Shown: positions 39,752-51,927 of the stretch, piece after piece
Layout: each line of letters begins with the position of its first letter
Numbering within the stretch: the first letter of the stretch is position 1
Source of the DNA: Lonicera japonica
Lineage: Eukaryota > Streptophyta > Magnoliopsida > Dipsacales > Caprifoliaceae
Direction of reading: 5' to 3'
NCBI GenBank assembly: GCA_021464415.1
Contig: CM038466.1
Span: forward strand, 51,556,039 to 51,620,038
DNA: 64,000 nucleotides
Notes under the pieces: generated by a model
Seen by the model: the letters and a program-made list of their open reading frames with translations, nothing else
Database searches by the model: none
Told to the model about the DNA's origin: nothing
Translations under genes and position numbers: made by a program

Positions 39752-40022
39752 AAACAACTAATGTGGATGACAAGATGAAAAATAAGTTAAGGAATGCGAT
39801 AAGATGCTCTCAATCTCATACTAATTTTTGTGAATAAATATCTTCCATCATACTCTATATTTTGCGGAATTTTTTTTCCACCACCACCCAAAGAAAATTT
39901 TCTATATGGAAGAAGTTAGAAAGTAAGAATTAATCTCACCACACCCTTCACCTTATTTTTTATATTCTCATCCAAATTAATTGTATTTTATTTCATTTTT
40001 AATATTATTAAACGGTGTCTAA
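39752..40022. mobile_element. MITE, family member 3 (about 271 bp)
   Basis: Begins AAACAACTAATGTGGATGAC and ends ATATTATTAAACGGTGTC. The interior (AAATAAGTTAAGGAATGCGA, CCACCACCCAAAGAAAATTT) matches members 1 and 2. It is directly adjacent to member 2. Confidence 0.5.
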
Positions 40023-41577
40023 AATTTTAAAAAAATTCTAAATACTCTAAAATGTATATATTTCCCAAAGATTTGAACAAGTGACCTCGGCAAACCTAAG
40101 ATTTAAACAACTAATAAAATATGAACTCTATACTACGTATTATTATAGATGCTAGCAAGTCGAGATGCAAGATGGGTGGTGGGTGGCAAATCCCTCTCTT
40201 ACATGTGTAGGGTAACCCCCTAGTTTTGGGAGTATCACAAAATTACACATAAATTAAGAATCATAGAATGTGCCTTTCAATGACAAACCCTAATTCTATA
40301 TTTTATTTTTGGAAACAAAAATATTGGTTTTTAATAACAACAAACTTCATTTTTTAAAAGCAATAGATGCCTATTGTGATGCAATCTCCCTCTCAGCATT
40401 TCTATTTTAAAATACTTTGATTCTGTTTTATTAGGCTTCAGCATGTTTCATAGTCAGCTGTTACGTACCCCAAAATTTTTCATTTGAATAATTATTGGGA
40501 GACGCAATAATGTAATAGGAGAGAAAAATGCTTTTTTTATCTATAATTTTTATCATTTATTTTTGAGTGTATTATATGAGTGTACCCTTATTCTATCTTT
40601 TGAATGTGCAATCCATGTAATTAGTGCCGATAAAAGTAAGTAATAAGAATATGAGATAAATATATCATTGCTCAATAAGAGAAATTTTTTTGAGTACATA
40701 GTAAATTTGTGTAGTCCTCTTTAATTTATATTAGACTTATTAGTGTATAGTTTACTGATAATTTACTCAGTTTAGTGACCAATAAATTAATTTAGTGACC
40801 AATAAATTAATGACGCATCATTGTATTTCCTCAGTAAGTCCCAATGCGTGGGTAGACTGTGCTGAGTTACTCAAATTTTGAGATTTTTTTTAGAGTTTAA
40901 ATATGATTAGATTCCATAAACTTTTGTAATAACTATATATGTCTCTTTCCATAATTGCATCATCAATGAGCCACGAAGTTTGTCATTTGATTTCAATTCT
41001 TTAAACGAGAACTTTAATTAATGATAAACATAAAATAATTAGTTTGTAGGTAATTTATTAATCTGGAATAAGGCTAACCTAATCATATCCTTCTTGGCCT
41101 TTGAACCACTTGTACAGATTTGCATCTTTTTTCTTGATAAAAATATCCAAATTTATATATATATTTTTTCATGTTTCTATTAATTTTTAATTAAAGAAAC
41201 TCTAATTTTAACAAATTTAATGATAAAAAATATAACTATTTTTTGTATAATTTGATTTCACATATATATATATATATATTGATTATATATCACAAAAATG
41301 AAATTATTAATTTATCAAAATTCAAAAAATAAAATTGATAAGAGACAGAAGAATTATTTAATAATAGAATTGGTGGCACACTTGAGACATATACAATAAT
41401 AGTTAGTAATTCTTGACATTATGTATAGACTTGTAATACAAATAAACAACCATGATATTTGGTATTCAAGTTGTAATTATTTACGTTTATTATGTTTAAA
41501 ATTATGAGCTCGAGTTCTATATATATATGTGCCATTCAAAAATTGTTTGCCCACGCTTAATTAATAATTAATTAGTA

Positions 41578-41613
<36 letters not shown>

Positions 41614-43463
41614 TCAGATGGTACGCGCTTTTTACTATAAGTTATGGCAGATACTGCTCCAATTTAACACATTTTTAAGTTTTAATCTGATGATTTAACA
41701 TTTTAATTATGTATACATGATGTTAAAAAGACCAACTATTTAATTTGAGAATTTTTTTAGAACTAAAATTATTTATTTTGACTTTTTAAGTAATATAGAG
41801 TAGTCACTATGGTGTATGCACGTATATCATAATAAATTATATCGCACCATTATTTACCACAAATTAGTAAGAATATTAAGTGTTTATCATATCAATCATC
41901 TTATATAAAGCTAATTTAACAATATTTGACAGATTTAATTTTGTTGAGTAAAAATACCCACTATAACCTAGAGTGAAAAATATCCCCTATCCCGTTACTC
42001 TGTCTATAATATATACATATTAAATATTACTAAAATGTCAGATTTAATTTTGTTGAGTAAATCAAGACCGGCCGTGATTGGCTCAACTTTGTCCTGCGCA
42101 TGTTGTGGCCACGAACGTTGTTTGGTTATGGGACGGCTCATATAAAAAATACATTTTTTTTGAAATATATTATATTCAAAATTAAATATTATATTATATT
42201 ATATTATATTAATTGAAAAGAGTAAATAGTGGCTTAAGTTGTAAGCATAACCCCATATGTTATACATTTTTAGAAAGATCTTTTGTATAATTTAAGGTTT
42301 ATTTTTTGTTCATTGAAAAAATGTATTCCTTCGCTTCAAATTTTTTAAATCGAATAGGGAAAACAGAGATATACTTAGATAAAATAGGAATTAAAAACCA
42401 TTTTGTTCAAAATTCAATTATGTTCTTGATTCCGGTATGTATTTCATTTTAATTTTTCACATTACAATCACTTTATAGAAAGCCAACATTGATTTCACAT
42501 TTAAAATTATTACATTTCTAAAACATTAATTTTGGCCATGCCCTTTTTTTTTTGCCAAAAAGATTCAAATGAAAAGTTAATGTACTTGCCTTCCCACTTT
42601 CTTATAATATTTGACTCAATTTATTTATTTATTTGTTTAAAAAAAGTTCCTTACGTGATTAACTTTTTATAGTCATTTTAATTATATTCTAACTTCATAC
42701 TCTAGTGCTCTAAAATTGTTTCTGTTGTATTAAAAATTTCAAAATAAATAATAAAAAATAATCATTGCAATTCATACATTTTAGTCGTATATTTGTTATA
42801 CAAAATATTAAGAATTTTCTTTGGGCACCAAGATCTTATGGGGGAGCTTGAACTCATTGCTGTGCAAGGTATGTGTATATGTGTGCAGACCCCGCCGGCC
42901 CAAAAGATTTAGGGTCAAGACAAGTTTGGAAAATTAGGGCCTTTCATATATAAATGTTTAAATATTTTTTTAAAAAAAATATTGGAGTTCAATCACCTGA
43001 TATTACAAGAGTTTTCTCATTAATTAGGGAAGAAACTAGTTCATATTTTTAAGATTTTATTTTTATTAAATTTGGATGCTTTCTGAAATTTTGAATTCAA
43101 TCATCTGAATAATCCAACTCAATCCAATCAAATACTGAATTCATTAGAAAGTGATAAACCTAGTAAATATAAAAGGTTCTTCGTTGAACCCTAAATACTT
43201 CAAAAACTTGGAAGGATGAAGAGAATTCCAAGCAAAAGAAAAGCTTACCCGATTCACAAGCTAGGTTTATGTCATTTAATTTGACAGCAAAAACAGCTAC
43301 CAATCAACCGAATGTTGTACACTCAGCGAAATCAACAAGGGCTCCACCAGGATTTGGGCATTGGCCCGCTTTCGATTCGAAGTAGTTGTGTGGGAAAAAT
43401 GAAGAAAGATAATTCTAGGGCGCCAATATTGCCAAAGTACTTTGCTTTAACAAAGAGATTATG
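40023..43463. other. Intergenic, nothing recognised
   Basis: AT-rich, with AT runs (41265-41280, 41578-41590) followed by a GA tract at 41591-41613. A TTAGTGACCAATAAATTAA phrase is doubled at 40775-40811. 42830-43440 is slightly richer in GC without a supported ORF. Confidence 0.5.
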
Positions 43464-46400
43464 GAGGATGTATTCAATTTAGAATATGTAGGATTTTTCT
43501 GGATTTGTAAACTTTACGTGTATTCAATTGAGATTTTAAAATATCTTTTAAAATCTTATAGTATTCAATTAGAATTTTGAAAAGTTTTTTAAAATCTTAT
43601 GGTATTCAATCAGGATTAAAAATAGTCTTTTAAAATCTTATAGTATTCAAAACTAAATAAACTTTGAAGAATTTTATAAATTGATAAATTTTGATGGATT
43701 TAAGAGTATTTTTATGAATAACAAATCCACCAACAAATCTTCTCTTTAAGTGGAAGATTTCACATGGATTTCTCTTCCATCCTTCACCCAAATCCTAGAT
43801 ATTATTTCTTCTTCGTCTCTATAAACTTATTAAACCCCTTCCACTCAATTCCCTCTATCTAAAACCTTTTTCTTCTCCAAACCTCTATGTATTATTTTTT
43901 CTTTGTCTTTGTAATCTATTTAAATCCCTCCACTCCATTCATTATATCTAAAACCTCTTTTTCTTTTACTACTACTTTCAAAGTTTTTATTATCCAACTA
44001 ATCATCTTCTTAAAAATTATAGATCTCCCCCCATGATTTTTTTTAAATAGAAAATGAAAATCAAACATAAAGGGAGGGTGATTAAGCTAAAATATTCCAT
44101 TTTTATACATGTTTGGATGGCTTAATAAGCATGAATTTTATTCTAATTATCTTAAATTGTTAAGAATTGAGTTTTAATCATGAAATGGGATAATATGTTT
44201 GTTTCTAGTGCATTTTAGCCTTTTTACAGGGTAAAAAATGAGCAAGAACAAATTCATAAGCAAATTCCTCCAAAATTAGTCATTGCCGGTCAAATTTGGA
44301 GCTAAATTGAGTTCAAGAAGTGAATTAGAAGCAATTCCGAAGCTCAAGCATGAAGGTAGTGGATGGAAGAGATTAAGAGAAGCCAATAGAATAATTCCAA
44401 GCAAAGAAAAGCCATTTGAATCAATTCGAAAAAATTTCGGTTGAAGAAGAGATCCACCGCGCGCATTGCTTCTGTTCCAGCAAATTCTGGTATTTATCCA
44501 TACTGAATTTAAAAAAAAACTCCAAGACAAAAGTTGTAGATCTCTGAGTTAATTACGCAAGGGCGAAAACCTTGCGTCAATCGGAGTTCGAAATACAAAG
44601 TTATGGCCAAAATACGAACAGTGCATCTGAAAAAGAGATTCCTGCATGAATAAATAAAATAATTGAAGGTGTAAGAAATTATCGAAAGTGGGCTTAGCCC
44701 AGATGGTTTGCATGAGAAGTTCCTTCCTTGTAGTCTCGGATTCAAGTTCCATGCATAGCAATTTATTTTTAATCAATTTTCAGTCTCAAATTGGGCCAAG
44801 CCCATGACTCATTGGCAAACCTAATTAAATTAGGTTTTCTCACATGTATTTACATATATATATATATATCATCAAATCATCATCAATCAGCCCCAGCAGC
44901 CACAGCCGTGCATCATCAAGAGCAGTAGCAGCAACAAGGAGCCCACGGCTCCATTGATCTTTCTTCATTCTTCTTTTATTATTTAAATTTTTATTCTACA
45001 CATTAAGGCTTTATTTTTACCGCTTCCATTCTTTTTCTTTGGCATTAATTCGGAGTTAGAGACGAAGGGTTTGAGTATATCATTGAAGATTAATTTCAGA
45101 CTTGATCATTATTTACGCGTTGGATTATTGCTTCAATTCCAGGTTTTAATTTTAATTAATGCTTTGTTAATTATTCGTATAAATTTTGTATGCTTAGTTT
45201 GTTAATTCCTTTTTCAATTTATATAGGCTTTTTTTTGTTTTTTATGATTTATTGAGCATGAATTTATTAGATATATTTAACTAGTTCGTTAGTTAGGAGT
45301 CCGTAAGGAACGGGCATGCCAACGCGATAATTTTTAGGATCCAAATTCAATTCTAATTAATTTTTCATTGGTTAATAGGTTATTATAAATCTGATTTTTA
45401 TTAAATTATTATTCTAGTATGCTAACCACATATTTTTATAATAAACTTAATAAAATCTTTATGACAAAAGAACCAAACTAGTTTGAATCATTGTTTTTGC
45501 GCTAAACCTTAACCGGTCGAGTTAGAGAGTGGTATATACTCTCTAAATTAATTGATTTTGTATATTTTTAAATTTTAAATTAGAGTGCGTTGTTTTTGGT
45601 ATATGTTTTAATCCTTACTTATTGATACCAAAATCGCTAATTTTGTATTTTTACCGTCCGTTTTAGTTCAAATTTGATTTTAATCATGTTTTAACCTATT
45701 TGAATTAAATTGCGATTTTTACTTAATATTTCTAAACTCACTTTTAATAAAAGGTTTTGTAGTGTCAAGCACTACTTCACTTTAATAAACATGTGTTTTT
45801 AAAATTAAGTAATGCGAATTTATTCCATAATTAGTATTAGTACGTATAGTTCATGTTACGCATGAATTATTACGAAAAATACGAGTTTATGATACCAATT
45901 AGCTTGTGAAAAGTAGGCTGATTTTTAAAGAAAAATTAATTAGAAAATGATTCTCGGTCCATAGAATTGCCCGTTGTATTGCCCGAAACTTATGAATATC
46001 CCTAGCGCTTTTTATTCTTAATTTTAATTAAAGTTTTTCACTCGTTTAATTAATTTAGCACGCTGTTTTTATTATATTCTTGTTATGCTAGTTTAGTTTT
46101 CTATATCATAGTAATGTTTCGCTACCTTAAAGTTTAATTTTATTTGCATGTTTTATTTAGTTATATTGCCACTAGTTACTTTAGTTATCAATTTACATTC
46201 CATTCCCTCCATATTTCATCTTTTCTTTATTTTTCTTCATCTTCCTCTTGAAAGAGACTTTCCTAACTCAAAGAACTACCTTCCTCCTCGTGGATCGACT
46301 TCGGAGTTATCGAGTATTTATTACTTGACCGACCACCTGTACTTGGGTGTAATAACTCGCGTTGTTTTCGCCGAGTCAGAGGGGGGGAACCCAACCAGCT

Positions 46401-46690
46401 GTGTTTTTAAACTTGATCCTAAACGTTTGAGGCGGGTTTATAATTTACTTTTTACTTTAAAGTCGTAATCAAATTTCTTTTATAATTTATTTTTAGATTT
46501 TTTTATTATAATTAGAAGAATTAATGAATTTTTTTAAAATATATCAAAATACTAAAGAGTCTATGCCATAAAATATGTTAGATTATGTATGGATTTATTA
46601 AAATTTATTAGAATCTATATAGATTTAAAATAATCTATAGATTTTAAACAATCCATAAAAATCTTTAAGGTCTTAATTGAATACACCCTC
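43464..46690. mobile_element. TIR pair of the GGGTGTATTCAATT family enclosing an LTR-like block
   Basis: Left end GAGGATGTATTCAATT and the inverse of the right end GAGGGTGTATTCAATT are terminal repeats; flanks are TTATG and TTATT. The outer zones (43464-43760 and 46490-46690) are the AT-rich ends. The middle is unrelated sequence, so the element was probably split by a later insertion. No transposase frame seen. Confidence 0.45.
44100..46490 (+). mobile_element. Probable degenerate LTR nested in the TIR element
   Basis: Holds phrases typical of plant Ty3 LTRs: AAAAGTTGTAGATCTCTGAG, TCAATCGGAGTTCGAAATAC and AAAGTTATGGCCAAAATACG. It also has a late CTCGTGGATCGACTTCGGAG then GAGTATTTATTACTTGACCG block. 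Exact ends, primer site and target duplication were not found. The 84-106-codon frames here are not supported as genes. Confidence 0.35.
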
Positions 46691-46956
46691 TTATTGCTTT
46701 GGCTAGAAATGGGCAACAAAAATCCACCATGAGAATATTTGAGAGAAAATTCTAGGGAATGATTTTTTGATGAAATAAGGGGCCGCTTTCTAATTCTTGT
46801 TACCGTAGGATCCCTGTATATCTAATGCTTCTATTACCTACAATTCTTATCACCTATATATTCTTACTGGGTGCATTAAATGAGTTGTAACCTTATTATA
46901 TCTTGTGAATATACAACCCATGTAATGCATGCCCGTGGGAATAGGTGATAAAAATT

Positions 46957-48311
46957 GTAACACTTTGTTCATCCGTTTCATCATAATCACTTTCATTCGT
47001 TCGTCCATTTCACTTTGAGTGGCGAAATCAAGATTTATGGAGGTTCGTAATGTTCTAGCACTTTTTACTAGTCTCATTAGTATACTTACACTCATGTGAG
47101 CAATCATTTTGCAATTTGGGTAGTCCGAATTAAAATCGAGATGTTAATCTCATGTTTTCATTTTACGTAATTTCTTAATTTTAGTTAACTTTAAGGTTTC
47201 GTAACTCCTTCATCTCTTATCCAATTAAGTCCTTGTTTTCATCTATGTCTATATTTTTATGCATTCTACAACTTTTGTGTTTTTACCAAAAGCCAATTCA
47301 CACTCCTAGTTGGTCAAAACAGCATGCGAAGTAGGTCGGTTAACAAAATATGATCGTTTTGTAGTGCTTCGACAGAGCGCCATCTTCGAAGAATTTTGAG
47401 AAATTATTCATCTAGAATTTTGGAAAACTTCCTCTTAGGAAATTGTAGACCTTTGAATTACCTTTTCGTGGACATAAAAATCTTCTCAATCGGAGTTTCG
47501 AGTAAAAAGTTATGGCCAAAATACTAACAGTGCGCCATATTTCACCCATCAGTCAACTGATGGGATAGATCAATCGACTGAGGGGTCCTGAGCACTATTA
47601 AATAGGGAAAAAAATCTCATTTCGTCCCTAACTCATTCACCAACCTAGAGAGCTTCAAGGGGGAGATTAAGGGGCAATTCTTAGGGCTTTTGTGAGGGTG
47701 TGTTTACCCCTAACATAGATTTGAGTAGATTATCATCCGATCATCATCATCATCATCTTCCTCCTAAATTTCCTTCCTCCATTAATGAGGGTTTCAAGCT
47801 ATACTTTGGGGGATTTATTAATTTCTCAGGCTACGGCTCGATCCACCGCTCAAAACCTCAGATTATCGGCTTAATTAGGTGGGAATACTTGTATTCAAAC
47901 TTCTTTTTAAAGTTTATGTGTTGCTTCTCTCTTTTTAAAGAAAAATTGGGCATTTTTTATATGAGCTTGTTGATACACATACATAGGGCTTTGAGTTTAA
48001 GATTTGTGTTTAGTTTTCTTAATTTATACATGTTGTTATAATTTCATGTTATGGTGAAAGAATCCCATCATATGCTAGTATAATACAAGCCCTAGATATT
48101 ATCCGATAGCGCGTATGTACGTATACCCATTTGATGGTTAGATATATCATGTTATAATCCAGGAATAAGGATTTATATAAGAAATTTCATGTTGTTACAT
48201 ATTTTACTCGATTTTGTCTTAAACCCTCATTTATACACTAGTGTGATTGACTAGCACTTGCATACGACTGTAAATAGGTTGGAACGAATTTGATATACGA
48301 AATGGGGTTGT
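46957..48311 (+). mobile_element. LTR-like fragment truncated by the Tat element
   Basis: Starts TGTAACAC and follows the same order of blocks as the minus-strand LTR of 7.7-19.8 kb: TCTACAACTTTTGTGTTTTT, then GGAAAACTTCCTCTTAGGAA, GTGGACATAAAAATC and CAATCGGAGTTTCGAG. It runs directly into the TGTAGACAC start of the next LTR. A 113-codon frame near 47700 lies in its R/U5-like part and is not a gene. Confidence 0.5.
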
Positions 48312-49776
48312 TGTAGACACCCCGATCCGTGACCCCCGCAAGAACCCTAACGACCTTCGAGAACTATTGTTTTTGGAGTTCGGGACCCACCCGAGCACCC
48401 GAAAGGGTTTGTTGACCAGCAAACCTGTTTTTAAGAGGGATTGTCGCACGATATATCAGTATGTCGTGCGACAATCACTCCTACGTCGCGCAACAAACCC
48501 CTCTGACCCCGACCATCAACTCTCTGACACATCAGTCTGTCAGAGACATCACTTCAGCCGTTTGTCGCGCGACATTGGACATAAATAGGCCAACACCCCC
48601 AAGGGTTCAAGAAACAGCAGTTGGGATTTGGAGAATTATTGGCTTATATCTGATTTTCTAGTCTTTCGTCGAGCATTTTCTATTATAATCTTATTTCTGA
48701 AGAAAATTATCGAATCTATTCTCGACACTCGACGTGTCCCGTCTCTGGAATTGCATTCTCGGAAATATCTGAAGAAGGAAAAGATCATTATCGCCAGAGA
48801 TCTCTCTGCCGCATTATATTTTCTTTCTTATTGCTATTATTCTCGTTGGGAAGGTAAAGAAAATCTCTTCTAGTATCTAAATTATATATTTGTGTGCTTG
48901 TTTTACTTCTGTTGTTTTGTCCACGTTTTATTTGAATAAAATTATTGCCAAGTTACAAAGTAGCCTACCGTTTCCAAAACAAAAGACCCTGATAAAACCA
49001 TTTCCAAAATCAGAAGTATAAGTACATTATCATCCGGATAAAATTCTGCTTTCAAAACCCGGACTGATAAGACTTATCTAGAAATTAAAATCAACATATC
49101 CTGTCTTTTCTATAGACCGCGATGTGTCTGATAAAACTCTCCTCAAAGAGTTCTAGTTCCATATTAAATTAGTTCCGATACAAAATCCGAACTTTTACAA
49201 AAGTAATCACAACACGAGAAAACCGTCATTATCTGAGGAAATAATACAGAACACCCTTTTAAAATAAAAAGGTTTTGTCATTTGTATTTACATCTTTTAA
49301 TAATAAAAACATTGGATTTCGGAACACAAAGGTTTTTATCCCTTTCCCCGTTTTTCCCAGAAATTAGGGGTTTTTACTTGGAAAGTAATAGACTGACAGT
49401 AAAAGCATCCAAGTTTTTCAACATAGAATAAACATATAAAAGACCACTAGAGACCGAAAGGGCGGAATGGGTGCTTAACACCTTCCCAAACCGTAATTTA
49501 GTTTCCGAACCCTATAGAATCCTGGTTTCGCAGACAAATGTGTAAAGAAAGGCTTGTTTGTAGCCTTTCCTCTTACACAACCTTTTTGTCCGTTTTCTTG
49601 TAAAACGTATTGGCGACTCTAAACGAACCCCCTTGTATCTAGAAATAGGATAGAAAGACACTCGATATGAATTATCAACACCTATAGAAGCAAATGGAAG
49701 GACGGAATCCGTTCTGACGTTCCAGACGCCCAACGATGGGAGCGAGACCCGGGGGTCGCATTTGCGGATTCTCACA
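48312..49776 (+). repeat. 5' LTR of the Tat element (1465 bp)
   Basis: Runs from TGTAGACACC to GGATTCTCACA. Ends were set by comparison with the minus-strand copy at 9036-11768, which shares both termini and has a clean target duplication. U3 contains the palindrome cluster and TATA box. Confidence 0.85.
48442..48589 (+). promoter_or_regulatory. LTR promoter: palindrome cluster plus TATA box
   Basis: TGTCGCGCGACA-type sites start at 48442 (TGTCGCACGATA), 48462 (TGTCGTGCGACA), 48484 (CGTCGCGCAACA) and 48563 (perfect). A separate inverted repeat TCTGACA-N8-TGTCAGA lies at 48523-48544. The TATA box ATAAATAGG is at 48581, 6 bp after the last palindrome. Sense transcription of the element should start just downstream. 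Confidence 0.65.
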
Positions 49777-49777
49777 G

Positions 49778-49795
49778 TGGCGACTCTGCTAGGGA
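49778..49795 (+). other. Primer binding site, tRNA-Arg type
   Basis: TGGCGACTCTGCTAGGGA, one base after the LTR. It differs by two transitions from TGGCGACTCCGCTGGGGA, the tRNA-Arg-complementary site I recall for Ogre/Tat elements. Confidence 0.7.
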
Positions 49796-50529
49796 CCTAT
49801 TAGAAAACTAGACTCTTATATGTTAACTTTTGTTTATTTGTTGAATATCTGCTTTTACTGCTTTCCCTACTTATGTTAATTGATTGGGAAGAAACCTTTT
49901 TCTAAAAATGGGAGTTTTTCAAAAATATGTAATAAAGAAAATGATATTTGTGAAATCAACCTTTTGAACTTTGCACACACTTTCACAAATCATGCATTGG
50001 TTCTACGAGTGTGAATTTACCCCAAACCCTCGGAAGTATTATAAGTGAGTAGGGAGTTGGCTTGCTTGGGCCAACATAAACCGAAAGCATTTACTTCCAC
50101 TCTCCTTGGCCAAGTACGCCCCCGAGGTATATTGAGTGACGAGAACACTCACGTACCCGGGAAGTATATCAAAAGACTCTTGCACGTACCCGCCCTTGGG
50201 GTATATCGCAAGGTCTCGCCAAATAGGAGGGAGCCTCAAGCCTTAACCGTTCGTACACCTGTGCTGCATATAAATCGAGTCGGCTAAAACACTTGTCAAA
50301 CAGCCGTAAGGGATGTACCACCTTACGGCTTACTTTACAACACCTTTTTAAAAACCCGAGTCTTTCCTCTGCAATTTTTAGTGGTTCTTTTGGCAAAAAT
50401 CGAGTCGCATCGTAGTCTTCCTTCACCTTCGCCACGTGGTTTCGTCTACAGCCGCAAAACAACGACAGACTGGAAAGTTGGGCCAGTCGAGATCATACCG
50501 AAAAACTAGTAAGACCAAACACACCCGAA
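49796..50529 (+). other. Untranslated leader between PBS and gag
   Basis: Non-coding. 50031-50099 (CGGAAGTATTATAAGTGAGT, then CCGAAAGCATTTACTTCC) is also present, inverted, twice in the solo LTR at 9949-10019 and 10851-10919. Between 50100 and 50220, ACGTACCC and GGTATAT phrases recur. Confidence 0.6.
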
Positions 50530-51927
50530 ATGGCCGATGGACGCGAGAATCAAGAGACCGATCAGAGCCTAGCCAAGGCGTCTGCAGTTCAACCAACTTT
50601 AGCCGAGATGCACCGTTTGTTGATGACAGTCAGCATAAATCTAGCAAGCCTCACAAACGAGCACCAGAATACCCGAGTTCGAGTAGAAGAATTATCAGTC
50701 GGACGGGCCGCACCACCGGGGTTTGAACGATTACCACCAAATCGAGATCAGAATCAAGGGCAGTCATCGCAAGTACTTCCCCCAGTTCAAGGAACCAACC
50801 CGCCCCAAACAGGCCCTGTCATGGCCGGTCCTGTTCAGACCGATCCCAACAATCAGAACCAATGGGCCCCGGATTCAGGCCCCACTTACCAACAACAAGA
50901 GCCACCCATCATCTGGCCGCAACCTCAGCAAGGCCTTGATCCCCAATACCAGCCATGGCCACAAGTCCCCACAAGGCCTATTCCACCACTGGCCCCAGTA
51001 GCCCCTCATAATGAGTACCCAGACATCAACCGACTTCGGGCAGTATATGCAGAATCGGTTATAGCTCGGGAACAGCCCGATGAGGTGTCAAGAGAGAGTG
51101 AAGAAATGAAGAAACTGAAGGAGCTGATGAAGGTTCTGCAAAGGGGGATTTCTTTAATAAAAGGGACAGACGAGATCACAGATATGAATGCCTTCTCCCT
51201 CTACCCAGAAGCAAGACTACCTCAGGGATTCAAGCTCCCTTCCATCACCAAATTCACAGGAACCACACCTCCTAAAACTCATCTTCAATCCTACATCAGA
51301 TCCATGCAAGTGTCCGGTTGTGGAGAGCCGGAGTTGGCTCAAGCCTTTCACATGACTCTCACGGGGGCCGCCCTGAGATGGTTTTTCGATTTGGAGAGAC
51401 ACCACACAAAAACTTGGGAAGATATCGTCAAGAGTTCATAACCAAATATGGGTCCAACGAGGATTTGGAAATTACCCGTAAACACTTGGAAATGGCCAAG
51501 TAAGGCGAGAAAGAAAGCTTCAGGGATTTCGTCACACGCTGGAGAGAGATGGCCTCCCAAATGTCCAAATGGCTCGATGAAGAAGAATAGTTGGAGATCA
51601 TACAGAAGAATTTCACTCCAGCTGTATTGAGTTGTATGGGAAAGCATGTGTTCCCACACTTCAGAGCCCTGTTAAGCATGGGGTCTCAAGTAGAGGAAGA
51701 ACTGGCAAAGAAGGCAGAGACCGATACCAAGAAAGCCTCATACACCGGGAGAAAGATAGCCACTCCAGCCGTGAATCAACTAAGCTCATACCCATATCAA
51801 CAAAACCCATTCCAATAGTCACAACAAGCCCCTCCGATGAGTTGGCCTGCACAAGGAGACTCTTCGAGTACCGAGGCCAAGAAAAGGAGAAACTTCTGCA
51901 CCCTTTCCCACTACCCTGGTCAAAAGC
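50530..51927 (+). pseudogene. gag: gag (capsid polyprotein), broken
   Basis: ATG at 50530. The first 200 residues are Gln/Pro-rich with an early helical segment. A retrotransposon gag domain follows (LQSYIRSMQVSG, AQAFHMTLTGAALRWFFDLE, KTWEDI). The frame shifts near 51430 and gag continues as EFITKYGSNEDLEITRKHLE and NFTPAVLSCMGKHVFP. In-frame stops are at 51501-51503, 51588-51590 and 51816-51818, and two further frame changes lie between about 51890 and 51925. Gag packages element RNA in cytoplasmic particles; this copy cannot make a full-length protein. Confidence 0.85.

Noticed and set aside
44690..44756. tRNA or SINE with A and B boxes (TTAGCCCAGATGG, GGATTCAAGTTCC)
   Set aside because: Both boxes deviate from consensus, no cloverleaf could be folded by eye, and the site lies inside an LTR-like block.
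47700..48041. 113-codon ORF with a His run
   Set aside because: It lies in an LTR-like block, has no family resemblance, and the His run comes from a CAT microsatellite.
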